Positions 23,658-33,294 of a DNA stretch of 64,000 nt are shown here, piece after piece. The first letter of the stretch is position 1; each line of letters starts with the position of its first letter. Where the stretch lies: NCBI RefSeq assembly GCF_030908215.1, contig NZ_JAVFJK010000004.1:1-64000 (forward strand), given 5' to 3'. The notes beneath the pieces were generated by a model that searched no databases, was not told the DNA's origin, and was given only the letters and a program-made list of their open reading frames with translations. A program made the position numbers and the translations under genes. This DNA is from Sinomonas sp. ASV486 (GTDB taxonomy: Bacteria > Actinomycetota > Actinomycetes > Actinomycetales > Micrococcaceae).

Positions 23658-23882
23658 GAGGCATCCTTCGTCGTCTGGTCAGGTGACTACCCCAGAATCC
23701 AGAACCACCCTGTGCTCCCCCTGTGCCGCTCGAATGGGCCGGCTGTGGTTTGCAGGGCGTCCTGCGGCGGCAGAAGCCATGGGTCCCCGGGATACGCGAC
23801 GTCGCGGCGCTAGGCTTGCCTCCACAGTCCATTCACAGCCGCCGCTCAGGCTCGGGCTACATCTCACAGGGAGGCTGGAACC

Positions 23883-24623
23883 ATGGCAAGCCCCTTCTCC
23901 ACCAACAATCTGCCCGCCCTCACCCACCCGGATGGCACGCCCATCCGTGCCCTCGTGGTCGACGACGAGCCGAGCCTCTCCGAGCTCATGAGCATGGGCC
24001 TGCGCATGACGGGATGGAGCGTCCAGGTGGCGTCCGACGGTCCTTCCGCAGTCAAGGCCGCGAGGGAGTTCAGGCCGGACGTCCTCGTGCTGGACGTCAT
24101 GATGCCCGGGTTCGACGGGGTCGAGGCCCTCACGCGCATCCGGCAGTTCCTGCCCGAGGTACCCGCACTGTTCCTCACGGCGAAGGACGCTGTCGAGGAC
24201 CGCATCACGGGCCTCGCGGCGGGCGGCGACGACTACGTCACCAAGCCGTTCAGCATGGAGGAAGTCATGCTCCGCCTGCACCGGCTCGTGCAGCGCTCCG
24301 GTGTGGCCGCGCAGGACGACGCCGAACTCGTCGTCGGCGACCTCGTGCTGAACACGGACACCCGCGAGGTGACCCGCGGCGGCGAGGACATCCAGCTCAC
24401 GGCCACCCAGTTCGAGCTCCTGCGCTACCTTATGGAGAACCCCAAGCGCGTGGTGAGCAAGTCCCAGATCCTCGACCGGGTGTGGCAGTACGACTTCGGC
24501 GGACAGGCCAACATCGTGGAGCTCTACATCTCCTACCTGCGCAAGAAGATCGATGTGGACCGTGCGCCCATGATCCACACCGTCCGCGGCGCCGGCTACG
24601 TCATCAAGCCAGCCGAGGCGTGA
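23883..24623 (+). CDS. OmpR-family response regulator
   Basis: A 246-residue response regulator. The receiver domain (about 21-135) has the acidic pair Asp27-Asp28, phosphorylation site Asp71 (VLDVMMPG), Thr99 and Lys121 (TKPF). The winged-helix output domain (about 145-240) has QLTATQFELLRYLMENP and VRGAGYVIKP. The translation start overlaps the histidine kinase region downstream, so the two are coupled. It resembles the TcrA/MprA/PrrA-type systems of actinobacteria, but the stimulus is unknown. The divergent DUF5666-like membrane protein is a candidate target. Confidence 0.88.
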   Translation: MASPFSTNNLPALTHPDGTPIRALVVDDEPSLSELMSMGLRMTGWSVQVASDGPSAVKAAREFRPDVLVLDVMMPGFDGVEALTRIRQFLPEVPALFLTAKDAVEDRITGLAAGGDDYVTKPFSMEEVMLRLHRLVQRSGVAAQDDAELVVGDLVLNTDTREVTRGGEDIQLTATQFELLRYLMENPKRVVSKSQILDRVWQYDFGGQANIVELYISYLRKKIDVDRAPMIHTVRGAGYVIKPAEA

Positions 24624-24640
24624 ACACCCAGGAACGAGGC

Positions 24641-26191
24641 GTGAACGTGGGAAAGCTCTCGGGCGCCGAGCCGCGTTCGGGGCGCAGCTGGCTCCATCCC
24701 GACACCTGGCACCTGCGCACCAAGCTCGTCATCGTGACGACGCTGCTGCTCGTGGGGATCTGCACGGTGGTCGGGGCCCTCCTCTACGCAACGATGGACC
24801 GGGTCCTCACGCAGCAGCTTGACGGGCAGCTCGCCCAGGCGAGCTATCGGGCCGCCGAGTACGGCACACCCGGCCGCTCCTCGGGACCGAGTCGCGACCC
24901 CCTCGACGCGCCCGGCCAGGGTGCCGGGACGCTCAACGCGCGCATCAGCAACGGCGTCCTCGTCACGAGCGGGCTGCGGACCTCCGACGGCACGCGGGTG
25001 GCGCTCACGCCGTCCGACGCAGCAACGCTCGCGTCGCTTCCCGTGGCCTCCCAGCAGACCGGCGGGCCGGGCGCAGACCTTCCGACCGCCGTCGAACGCC
25101 GTCTGAGCGCGGGCTCCTACCGTCTGGTCGCGGTCAAGACGGCCTACGGCGACGTGGTTGTGACCGGCCTGCCGCTCGCGTCCACGGAGTCGACGCTCAA
25201 CTCCCTCGTGCTCACAACCGTGCTCGTCTCCCTCGGCGGGCTCGTGCTTGTCGGGCTGATCGGCACCGTGGTAATCCGGCGCACCATGAAGCCTTTGGAC
25301 GAGCTCTCACGCGTTGCCGGACAGGTCGCCCAGTTGCCCCTCGACGCCGGCGAGGTGGCCCTCGCGATGCGTGTGCCGCAGGCCGCCGCGAACCCCGGGA
25401 CCGAGGTGGGGCAGGTGGGCAATGCCCTCAACCGCATGCTCGACAACGTCGCCGGGGCCCTCGAGGCGCGGCAGGCCTCTGAGATGAAGGTGCGGCAGTT
25501 CGTCGCCGATGCCTCGCACGAGCTCCGCACTCCACTCACGGCCATCCGGGGGTACACGGACATGCTCAAGCTCACGGAGCCGCTCACGGACCAGGGCGCC
25601 GAGTCGCTGGGCCGGGTGGAGACGCAGTCCCTGCGCATGTCCCGGCTCGTCGAGGACCTCCTCACGCTCGCGCGGCTCGACGAAGGGCAGCCCCTCAAGC
25701 GCGGCCCCGTGGACCTCACGCAGCTGCTCGTCGAGACGGTCACGGACCAGAAGGTCATTTCGCCGGACCATGTCTGGCGGCTCAACCTCCCGGAGGATCC
25801 CGTGGAGATCACGGCCGACGGCGCGAAGCTCCACCAGGTGCTCGTGAACCTGCTCAGCAATGCACGCAAGCACACCCCGGCGGGCACCACCGTGACCGCG
25901 TCCGCCGGGCGGTCCGCCCGCGGCGACGCCGTCCTGACGGTGACCGACAACGGGCCCGGGATCCCGGCTGACCTCCAGAGCACGGTATTCTCGCGATTCG
26001 CTCGGGCAGACAAGGCCCGCACGTCTGGGGGCGAGGGGTCCACGGGGCTCGGCCTTTCGATTGTCGACGCGATCGTCAAGGCCCACGGCGGGTCGATCGA
26101 CCTGACTTCCAAGCCGGGCCGGACCGAGTTCGCGGTGTACCTGCCGGGGGCGTTGAGTACAGCGGCGCCGGCGCCCGCACCCGCCGGGTAG
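24641..26191 (+). CDS. Sensor histidine kinase, partner of the OmpR-type regulator
   Basis: About 516 residues from GTG 24641. GTG 24620, overlapping the regulator stop, is an alternative that adds seven residues. Two membrane segments (about 25-50 and 185-210) enclose a roughly 130-residue outer sensor region. HAMP, HisKA (phospho-acceptor His in DASHELRTPLTAIRGY) and HATPase_c (N-box LSNARKHTPAG, then DNGPGIP and GLGLSIV) follow. This is the EnvZ-like layout. It ends with a short Ala/Pro tail. Confidence 0.86.
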   Translation: MNVGKLSGAEPRSGRSWLHPDTWHLRTKLVIVTTLLLVGICTVVGALLYATMDRVLTQQLDGQLAQASYRAAEYGTPGRSSGPSRDPLDAPGQGAGTLNARISNGVLVTSGLRTSDGTRVALTPSDAATLASLPVASQQTGGPGADLPTAVERRLSAGSYRLVAVKTAYGDVVVTGLPLASTESTLNSLVLTTVLVSLGGLVLVGLIGTVVIRRTMKPLDELSRVAGQVAQLPLDAGEVALAMRVPQAAANPGTEVGQVGNALNRMLDNVAGALEARQASEMKVRQFVADASHELRTPLTAIRGYTDMLKLTEPLTDQGAESLGRVETQSLRMSRLVEDLLTLARLDEGQPLKRGPVDLTQLLVETVTDQKVISPDHVWRLNLPEDPVEITADGAKLHQVLVNLLSNARKHTPAGTTVTASAGRSARGDAVLTVTDNGPGIPADLQSTVFSRFARADKARTSGGEGSTGLGLSIVDAIVKAHGGSIDLTSKPGRTEFAVYLPGALSTAAPAPAPAG

Positions 26192-26364
26192 GGCCTGCCT
26201 TGCGCTGGCGGCGCCCGTCGGGCCGATGGCCGGCGCCCGGCGCATGGCATGCCCTGACCGGCATGACAGGCGCTTCCGCGGGCCTGTTGTGCCGCGCAGG
26301 GCCTGTTGTGCCGCAGAGGCGGTCATGGAACGCACGGCTCGCGATGACCGCGCGAGGCCAGGAC

Positions 26365-27273
26365 TCAGGTCGGGGACTGGGCCGACTCGGCGCGGGCAGA
26401 AGCGCGGGGGCCGGGCTCCGTCTCGTGCAGGCTGCTGCGCGTCGCCATGAATACGCCCGCGAGGACGAGGACAGCGCCGACGACGATAAGCGGCGTGAGC
26501 GGGTCGCCGTGCAGGCTCACGCCGAGCGCGAGGGCCACCACCGGGTTCACGTACGCGATCGCGGTGGCCCGCGCGGGCCCGGCGTCGGCGATGAGCCGGA
26601 AGAACAGCAGGAACGCTATGGCTGTGCACACGAGGCCCAAGAGCACGAGCGATCCGATGGCCAGCCCGGACGGGGTCTCGGCGGGCCAGGACAGGGCCGC
26701 GAACGGCGCCGAGATGAGCGCGGTGACACTCAGGCACGCTGCGGTCAGGGGCAGGGTGGGGACGCCCCGAAGCCTGGTCGCGGCCACCTGCGGCGCCACC
26801 GCGTAGCAGACCGCCACCAGCATCATCTCGATGACAGGCCACGGGCCGGAGGCCTCCATGCCGCCCCCGCCGAGGGCCGCCACGCCTCCGATGGCCACCA
26901 CAAGCCCCACGATCCGCAGCGTCCCGATTCTCTTCTCGAGCCCGATGAGACGGGCCACGACGAGCGCGAGCACGGGAGCGAAGGCGATGAGGAGTCCGGC
27001 GAGGGAGCTCGTGATGAAGCGCTCGGCATCGCTGAGCAGGAACCACGCACCGACCATCTCAAGCAGGGCGAAGACGAGAACGGGCCACCGGTGCTGCCAC
27101 ACGGTGCGCATGCCGCGCAGGGCGAAGGGCAGGAGCACGACGGCGCCGATCGCCGTACGCGCAAACACGACGACGGCGGGGCTCACCTCGGCGACGGCCT
27201 GGCTGATGAGCAGGTAGGGGATCCCCCAGATGAGGCTCATGGCCACAAAGAGGATCCAGGCTCGGCGGCTCAT
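26365..27273 (-). CDS. EamA-family (DMT) transporter
   Basis: A 302-residue protein with ten predicted membrane segments arranged as two EamA repeats (about 5-135 and 150-285), typical of drug/metabolite exporters such as RhaT/YdcZ-like permeases. It begins MSRRAWILFVAMSLIWGIPY, the usual conserved first helix, and the second repeat includes IAYVNPVVALALGV. The long in-frame extension upstream, into the glycosyltransferase region, is an antisense shadow. The substrate cannot be told from sequence. Confidence 0.82.
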   Translation of the reverse strand: MSRRAWILFVAMSLIWGIPYLLISQAVAEVSPAVVVFARTAIGAVVLLPFALRGMRTVWQHRWPVLVFALLEMVGAWFLLSDAERFITSSLAGLLIAFAPVLALVVARLIGLEKRIGTLRIVGLVVAIGGVAALGGGGMEASGPWPVIEMMLVAVCYAVAPQVAATRLRGVPTLPLTAACLSVTALISAPFAALSWPAETPSGLAIGSLVLLGLVCTAIAFLLFFRLIADAGPARATAIAYVNPVVALALGVSLHGDPLTPLIVVGAVLVLAGVFMATRSSLHETEPGPRASARAESAQSPT

Positions 27274-27453
27274 GCGGGGATCACCCGAGCAGCAGTGGTG
27301 TATGTCACGAGCACACTCTAGGCCCGCCCTCCGACATCTCTGAACGATTCGGCCCACACCGAATCCTCCCCGCCCCCGCGCGCTCTTGCCCCTCACAGTC
27401 GGCGCACAGGATCGCTCTAAGGCCGTCACAACCCCGAACGGGACAGTGGATTC

Positions 27454-28869
27454 ATGACGCTCACGGACCCCACCCTCACGGAAGCCGCCGCCAGCGCCCC
27501 GGCCACGGGAACAAACCCGGCCACGGGCTCCGGCGGGCCGATCCCGCAGGCGGCGAGCGGCGTCGTCGTTCATCCCGGATTCCACGCCGACACGCCCCAG
27601 CTTCCCCGCCTTCGGCCGGGCACGGCGATCGATGTCGGCGCGCTCGACGCCGCCGGCATCCCGGTCCTCGACGTGACGATCCCCGTGTACAACGAGGAGA
27701 CGGACCTCGAGGAGTGCGTGCGCCGGCTCCACGCCCACCTCGGACGAGCCTTCGAGCACGGCTTCCGCATCACGATCGCGGACAACGCCTCGACGGACGG
27801 CACACTGCGCGTGGCTGAGCGGCTGGCCCGCGAGCTGCCCGAGGTCCGCGCGGTGCATCTCGAACGCAAGGGCCGCGGCAACGCGCTGCGCACCGTGTGG
27901 CTCGCCTCGGACGCACCGGTCCTCGCGTACATGGACGTGGACCTCTCGACCGACCTGAACGCGCTCGGCCCGCTCGTGGCCCCGCTGCTGTCCGGCCACT
28001 CGGACCTCGCGATCGGCACGCGCCTCGCGCGGACGTCCCGCGTGGTGCGCGGGCCCAAGCGCGAATTCGTCTCGCGCTCCTACAACTTCCTCCTGCACTC
28101 CCTGATGGGCGCCGGCTTCTCCGACGCGCAGTGCGGGTTCAAGGCCATCCGGGCCGATGTGGCCCAGCAGCTGCTCCCCCACACCCTCGATACGGCGTGG
28201 TTCTTCGACACCGAGCTGCTGGTGATCGCCGAGCGCTGCGGGCTGCGCTGCCACGAGGTTCCTGTGGACTGGACGGACGATCCCAACTCGAAGGTCGACA
28301 TCGTCCGCACCGCCCTCGACGACCTCCGCGGCATGTACCGCCTCACCACGGACATGGCCCGCGGCCGGATCCCCCTCACCGAGCTCCGCGCGGCTCTGGC
28401 CCGCGGTCCGCTGCCGGCCGGCGAGCGCCTGGCCGAGGCCGGCCCTCGGCAGAGCCTCTTCGGGCAGCTCGCGCGGTTCGCGGTGATCGGTCTCGTCTCG
28501 ACCCTCGCCTACGCGGCGCTGTACGTGCTCGGCCGCGAGTTCATGGATGCCCAGGCATCCAACTTCGTCGCCCTCCTCATCACGGCGGTGGCCAACACGG
28601 CAGCGAACCGGCGCTTCACGTTCGGCGTGCTCGGTTCAGCACGGCTCGGCCGTCACCATTTCGAGGGGCTCATCGTCTTCGCGATCGGCTGGGCGCTCAC
28701 GGCGGGTGCCCTCATGTGGGTCCATTCGCTCACCCACCCCGCCACGTGGATCGAGCTCGGCGTGCTCATCGTCGCCAACCTCGCCGCGACCGCCGTCAAG
28801 TTCCTCCTCTTCCGCCATTGGGTCTTCCGACGCCGCCCACACCCTCAGGGTGTGACCTCCAGAAGGTGA
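27454..28869 (+). CDS. GT2 glycosyltransferase fused to a GtrA-like membrane domain
   Basis: A 471-residue protein. After a low-complexity N-terminus, residues about 68-300 are a GT-A fold family 2 transferase (VTIPVYNEETDLEECV, ADNASTDGT, DVDLS as the metal-binding acidic motif, and QCGFKAIR). Residues about 345-465 form a four-helix GtrA domain (FAVIGLVSTLAYAALYV, NFVALLITAVANTAANRRFTFG). Such DPM1-like proteins make polyprenyl-phosphate sugar, and GtrA domains are linked to its flipping. It directly precedes two GT39-like enzymes that use such lipid-linked sugars outside, so the three genes probably form one wall or protein glycosylation route. Confidence 0.85.
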   Translation: MTLTDPTLTEAAASAPATGTNPATGSGGPIPQAASGVVVHPGFHADTPQLPRLRPGTAIDVGALDAAGIPVLDVTIPVYNEETDLEECVRRLHAHLGRAFEHGFRITIADNASTDGTLRVAERLARELPEVRAVHLERKGRGNALRTVWLASDAPVLAYMDVDLSTDLNALGPLVAPLLSGHSDLAIGTRLARTSRVVRGPKREFVSRSYNFLLHSLMGAGFSDAQCGFKAIRADVAQQLLPHTLDTAWFFDTELLVIAERCGLRCHEVPVDWTDDPNSKVDIVRTALDDLRGMYRLTTDMARGRIPLTELRAALARGPLPAGERLAEAGPRQSLFGQLARFAVIGLVSTLAYAALYVLGREFMDAQASNFVALLITAVANTAANRRFTFGVLGSARLGRHHFEGLIVFAIGWALTAGALMWVHSLTHPATWIELGVLIVANLAATAVKFLLFRHWVFRRRPHPQGVTSRR

Positions 28870-28893
28870 CCACCAGAAGGTGACCCCCAGACG
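28852..28893 (+). repeat. Three 14-bp GTGACC units at the end of the GT2 gene
   Basis: GTGACCTCCAGAAG, GTGACCACCAGAAG and GTGACCCCCAGACG follow each other from 28852. The first unit is coding and the stop codon lies in the second. The GTGACC core is shared with the 21-bp elements elsewhere in the window. Confidence 0.7.
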
Positions 28894-28920
28894 AAACCTG
28901 CTGACCGAAAGGCCAACCCC

Positions 28921-31134
28921 ATGACCACCTCCGTAGCCCCCGGCACCACGTCCTCCCCCACCCCAGGGTCCCCGGATGACACCACCGAGTCTCCAGCCAT
29001 CCGCGGCGAGCGGACGACGTCGGGCGCCTCCCGCCGTCGTCCGCTCACCGCAGGCGCCGGAGGGCGGCCCGATTGGCGCCGCGTCGCGTTCGGCCTGGAC
29101 CAGCCCCGGTGGGTACGCCCGTCGGCGTTCGGCCTCATCGTCGCCTCGGCGTTCGTCTACCTGTGGAACCTCACCAACTCCGGCTGGGCCAACGAGTTCT
29201 ATGCCGCCGCGATCCAGGCCGGCAGCAAGGACTGGACTGCGTGGTTCTTCGGCTCGATCGATGCCGGCAACGCCATCACCGTGGACAAGCCCCCGGCCGC
29301 GTTCTGGATCCCCGGCCTGTTGGGACGCATCTTCGGCTTCAACTCGTTCACGATGCTCCTGCCCGAGGCGCTCATGGGCGTCGCGTCGGTGGCCCTCATG
29401 TACGCGGCGGTCAAGCGCGTGAGCGGCCCCGCGGCGGGGCTCATCGGGGGCGGCGTGCTCGCGGCCACACCGGTCGCGGCGCTCATGTTCCGGTTCAACA
29501 ACCCGGACGCGATGCTCACGTTCTGCCTCGTGCTCGCCGCCTACCTGACCGTTCGCGCGATCGAGAAGGCCGGCTGGAAGTGGCTCGCTGCCGCAGGTGC
29601 AGTCATCGGCCTCGCGTTCCTGACCAAGATGCTCCAGGGCGTCGTCATCGTCCCCGCCCTCGGGCTCGCGTACCTGTGGGCCGCGCCGACCACGCTGCGC
29701 CGACGCCTCGCGCACCTGTTCGGCGCGCTCGGCGGAATCATCGCCGTCGCAGGCGCTTACATCCTCGCGTTCACACTCACCCCGACGAGCATTCGCCCCT
29801 ACATGGCGGGCTCGCAGACCAACAGCTTCCTCGAGCTCACGTTCGGCTACAACGGCCTTGCGCGCATCTTCGGCACCCGCGGAGCGGGAGGCCAGGCGGG
29901 AGGGCAGGCGGGCTTCGGCGGCGCGACTCGGGGAACCGGGTCCGCGGCCGACGCCGGTGCTGCCGCCGCCTCGGGCGGTCTGGGAGCCTCTGGCGCCGGC
30001 GGCTTCGCGGGCGGCGCGCCGGGAGGCGGCGGACCGGGTGGCGGCAACGCGGGCTTCGGCGGGAGCGCCGGGATCCTGCGCATGTTCGGCTCGAGCTTCG
30101 GCACCGAGATCTCGTGGATCCTGCCTGCAGCACTCATCCTCCTCGTGGCCGGCCTCTGGTTCACCCGCCGCGCGGTCCGCACCGACCGCGTCCGCGCGTC
30201 CCTCATCGTGTGGGGCGGATGGACGCTCGTGACCGCAGGCGTGTTCAGCTTCATGACCGGCACCGTGCACCCCTACTACGCGATTGCCCTCGCCCCCGGC
30301 ATTGCCGGTGTGGTGGGCATCGGCGCGGCCGAGCTGTGGCGAGGGCGTGCGTACTGGCCCTCGCGGATCGTGCTCGCCGTCGTGGTGCTCGGCACGAGCC
30401 TCTGGGCCGCAATGCTCCTCGGGTCCAACGCGTCCTGGCTCCCGTGGCTGCGCGTCGTGATCGTGGTGCTCGGGGTCCTGGCGGCCGCCGGATTCGTGAT
30501 CCGGGTGGACCGCCTCCAGTCCGGCCGGTTCAAGACGGGCGCGGTGGCCCTCGCCGTCGCCGCGCTCCTGGCCGGTGGACTGGGCACGGCCTCGTTCACG
30601 CTCGCCACGGCCTCCATCGGGCATAGCGGCGCGATCCCCACGTCCGGTCCCACAGGCAGCGGCGGCTTCGGCGCCCGCGGCGCGGGCTTCACCCAGTTCC
30701 GCGACCGCACCGGTTCCGGGACCTCGGCTACGGGCACCGGCAATGGATCGGCCACGCAGGCCGGCGCGGGACAGCAGGGCGGCCCCGAGGGCGGCACGGC
30801 GTCGAGCGAACTCGTCGCACTCCTGCAGCAGACCACCACCAAGTGGTCCGCGGCGACCAACGGCTCCAACTCGGCGGCGAGCCTCGAGCTCGCCTCGAAC
30901 ACGAACGTGATCGCCATGGGCGGCTTCACCGGCAGCGACCCGTACCCGAGCCTCGACGAGTTCAAGGCACTCGTGGCCAAGGGCGATGTCACCTACTTCA
31001 TCGCCGGCGGGGGCATGGGCGGCGGATTCGGCGGCCGCGGGGGCAGCGACACCTCGGCGATCACCCAGTGGGTCGAGGCGAACTTCCAGGCGCAGACCGT
31101 TGGCTCCACCACCGTCTACAAGCTGGTGGGCTGA
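28921..31134 (+). CDS. GT39/PMT-like membrane glycosyltransferase, copy 1
   Basis: A 737-residue multi-pass protein of the PMT_2/ArnT-like superfamily, using polyprenyl-phosphate sugars on the outer face. About 11-12 membrane segments lie between residues 75 and 570. The first outer loop holds the conserved block GWANEFYAAAIQAGS and then TVDKPPAAFWIPGL, with the family's acidic residue (Glu) in NEFY. A Gly/Ala-rich insert of about 60 residues (about 320-380) and a second Gly-rich C-terminal region precede a soluble end domain. The acceptor is unknown. The gene starts 51 bp after the GT2 gene and overlaps copy 2 by one base. Confidence 0.8.
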   Translation: MTTSVAPGTTSSPTPGSPDDTTESPAIRGERTTSGASRRRPLTAGAGGRPDWRRVAFGLDQPRWVRPSAFGLIVASAFVYLWNLTNSGWANEFYAAAIQAGSKDWTAWFFGSIDAGNAITVDKPPAAFWIPGLLGRIFGFNSFTMLLPEALMGVASVALMYAAVKRVSGPAAGLIGGGVLAATPVAALMFRFNNPDAMLTFCLVLAAYLTVRAIEKAGWKWLAAAGAVIGLAFLTKMLQGVVIVPALGLAYLWAAPTTLRRRLAHLFGALGGIIAVAGAYILAFTLTPTSIRPYMAGSQTNSFLELTFGYNGLARIFGTRGAGGQAGGQAGFGGATRGTGSAADAGAAAASGGLGASGAGGFAGGAPGGGGPGGGNAGFGGSAGILRMFGSSFGTEISWILPAALILLVAGLWFTRRAVRTDRVRASLIVWGGWTLVTAGVFSFMTGTVHPYYAIALAPGIAGVVGIGAAELWRGRAYWPSRIVLAVVVLGTSLWAAMLLGSNASWLPWLRVVIVVLGVLAAAGFVIRVDRLQSGRFKTGAVALAVAALLAGGLGTASFTLATASIGHSGAIPTSGPTGSGGFGARGAGFTQFRDRTGSGTSATGTGNGSATQAGAGQQGGPEGGTASSELVALLQQTTTKWSAATNGSNSAASLELASNTNVIAMGGFTGSDPYPSLDEFKALVAKGDVTYFIAGGGMGGGFGGRGGSDTSAITQWVEANFQAQTVGSTTVYKLVG

Positions 31135-33242
31135 TGTCCAGCTCGCTCGACTACGAGTCCCCCGTCTCAACCCCGCCCGGGGGTCGGACGCCCCGCCCGA
31201 ACCGTCTGGGAGTCACCTCCTGGAGGTCAAGTCTCGCGGGTTCCGCGGTGCGGCAGGCTGCGGCGGCCGGAGCCGTCCGGCGGCGGCTGGAACTCGTCGT
31301 CGTGCTCGTGGCGATGGCCGCTCTCTACCTGTGGAACCTCTCGGCGAACGGCTGGGCCAACGCCTTCTACTCGGCGGCCGCCCAGGCCGGGAGCCAGAAC
31401 TGGGAGGCGTTCTTCTTCGGATCTTCGGATGCGGCGAACTCGATCACGGTGGACAAGCCCCCCGCCTCGCTGTGGATCACGGCCGTGTCAGTGCGGGTCT
31501 TCGGGCTCAGCTCATGGTCAATCCTCATCCCCGAGATCCTCATGGGCATGGCCACGGCGTGGATCCTCTACCTCGCCGTGCGGCGCGCCGTCCGCCCAGC
31601 GACCGGAAGCGAGACCGCAGCCCACCGCGCGGGCCTGCTGGCCGCCGTCGTGCTCGCCCTGACGCCGGTCGCGGCGCTCATGTTCCGGTTCAACAACCCG
31701 GACGCGCTTCTCGTGCTGCTCATGACCGCGGCGGCCTACGCCACCGTGCGCTCCGTGCAGGATGCGAAGGCGAGGTGGATCGTCCTCGCCGGTGTCCTGC
31801 TCGGGCTCGGGTTCCTCACGAAGCAGCTCCAGGTGCTGCTCGTGGTGCCGGGGTTCGCCCTCGCGTACGTGTGGGCGGCCCCGCACGGGCTCGGGCGCCG
31901 GCTCCTCCACCTGCTGGCCGCGCTTGGGGCGATGATCGTGGCCGCGGGCTGGTGGATCGCTGCGGTCGAGCTCACTCCGGCGAGCGCGCGGCCGTTCATC
32001 GGCGGCTCCCAGACCAACTCGATCCTCGAGCTCACGTTCGGGTACAACGGCTTCGGCCGGCTTGACGGCAGCGAGGTCGGCTCGGTGGGCGGCGGCAATG
32101 GCTGGGGCCAGACCGGGCTCATGCGGCTGTTCTCCGACTCCTTCGGCGGCCAGATCGCATGGCTCCTGCCCAGCGCGCTCCTCGTGGGCGCAGCCGTCCT
32201 GTGGGCCGGCCGACGCGCGCCGCGCACCGATCCAGTGCGTGCCTCCGTGATCCTGTGGGGCAGCTGGGTCCTCGTCACGGGCCTCACGTTCAGCCTCGCG
32301 GCGGGCATCATCCACGAGTACTACTCGGTGGCACTCGCCCCCGGCATCGCGGCGCTCGTCGGCATCGGCGGCGGGATCCTGTGGCAGCGCCGGCGCGCGC
32401 GGTTCGAGGCCGCAGCACTCGCCGCGGGGGTTCTGGCCTCGGGCCTCATGGGCGCCCTCCTGATGGGCCGCGCGACGGGCTTCCTCGCGTGGCTGCCGCC
32501 CGTCCTCGTCGTGGCGGGGATCCTCGCGGCCCTCGGCGTGCTGGCCCCCGCATTCGGCGCCCGCCTCGCCCCGCGCTGGGTGGCGTGGGCTCCGCGCACG
32601 ACGGCGGCACTCGCCCTCGTCGCGTCCCTCGCCGGGCCCTTCGCGTTCACCGTGCAGACCGTCTCGACCCCCCACACAGGCGCGATCGTGAGTGCCGGGC
32701 CGTCCTCAGGATTCGGGTTCGGGGGCCGCGGCGGGTTCAACCCAGGGCTCGGCCAGGCCCAGCGGCAGTTCGGCCAGGGCGGCGCCGCAGCCCCGCAGGG
32801 CTTCGGCCAGACGGGTGGGACGGGCCCCGGTGGCACGGGCCCCGGAGGGACGAGCCAAAGCGGCTTGGGCGGCGGTCGCGGAGGCGCCGGCGGGCTCCTC
32901 GGCGCGAGCACGCCGTCGTCCGGGCTCACGGCCGCCCTGCAGAATGACGCGTCCGCGTACACGTGGGCCGCGGCGGTCGTCGGATCCAACAACGCAGCCG
33001 GCTACCAGCTGGCGTCCGGCCTGCCCGTCATGGCGCTCGGCGGGTTCAACGGCACCGACCCCTCGCCCACCCTCGCCGAGTTCCAGCAGCTCGTGGCGCA
33101 GAAGAGGATCCACTGGTTCATCCCCGCGAGCATCATGGGAGGCAGCTCCGGCTCGAATGCGGCTGCGCAGATCGCGGCGTGGGTCCAGGCGAACTACACG
33201 GCACAGACCATCGGCGGCGCCACGGTATACCAGCTGGGGTGA
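31134..33242 (+). CDS. GT39/PMT-like membrane glycosyltransferase, copy 2
   Basis: A 702-residue paralogue of the gene before it, sharing the membrane plan, the VDKPPASLWI block, the MFRFNNPDALLVLLM stretch, Gly-rich inserts and the soluble C-terminal domain. In the first outer loop it reads GWANAFYSAAAQAGS, with Ala at the position where copy 1 has Glu. If that residue is the catalytic acid, copy 2 may have altered activity or depend on a nearby acid. The start overlaps the stop of copy 1 (TGATG). The tandem arrangement shows duplication within one operon. Confidence 0.8.
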   Translation: MSSSLDYESPVSTPPGGRTPRPNRLGVTSWRSSLAGSAVRQAAAAGAVRRRLELVVVLVAMAALYLWNLSANGWANAFYSAAAQAGSQNWEAFFFGSSDAANSITVDKPPASLWITAVSVRVFGLSSWSILIPEILMGMATAWILYLAVRRAVRPATGSETAAHRAGLLAAVVLALTPVAALMFRFNNPDALLVLLMTAAAYATVRSVQDAKARWIVLAGVLLGLGFLTKQLQVLLVVPGFALAYVWAAPHGLGRRLLHLLAALGAMIVAAGWWIAAVELTPASARPFIGGSQTNSILELTFGYNGFGRLDGSEVGSVGGGNGWGQTGLMRLFSDSFGGQIAWLLPSALLVGAAVLWAGRRAPRTDPVRASVILWGSWVLVTGLTFSLAAGIIHEYYSVALAPGIAALVGIGGGILWQRRRARFEAAALAAGVLASGLMGALLMGRATGFLAWLPPVLVVAGILAALGVLAPAFGARLAPRWVAWAPRTTAALALVASLAGPFAFTVQTVSTPHTGAIVSAGPSSGFGFGGRGGFNPGLGQAQRQFGQGGAAAPQGFGQTGGTGPGGTGPGGTSQSGLGGGRGGAGGLLGASTPSSGLTAALQNDASAYTWAAAVVGSNNAAGYQLASGLPVMALGGFNGTDPSPTLAEFQQLVAQKRIHWFIPASIMGGSSGSNAAAQIAAWVQANYTAQTIGGATVYQLG

Positions 33243-33294
33243 TCCGCGGGAGAACGGTACGCCCCGGGGGCCCGCCCCAAGGGCGAGCGCTTGC

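Noticed and set aside
26192-26364. A direct repeat of GGGCCTGTTGTGCCGC between the histidine kinase and the DMT transporter
   Set aside because: There are two copies only, with no hairpin, promoter or link to other repeats; probably incidental.
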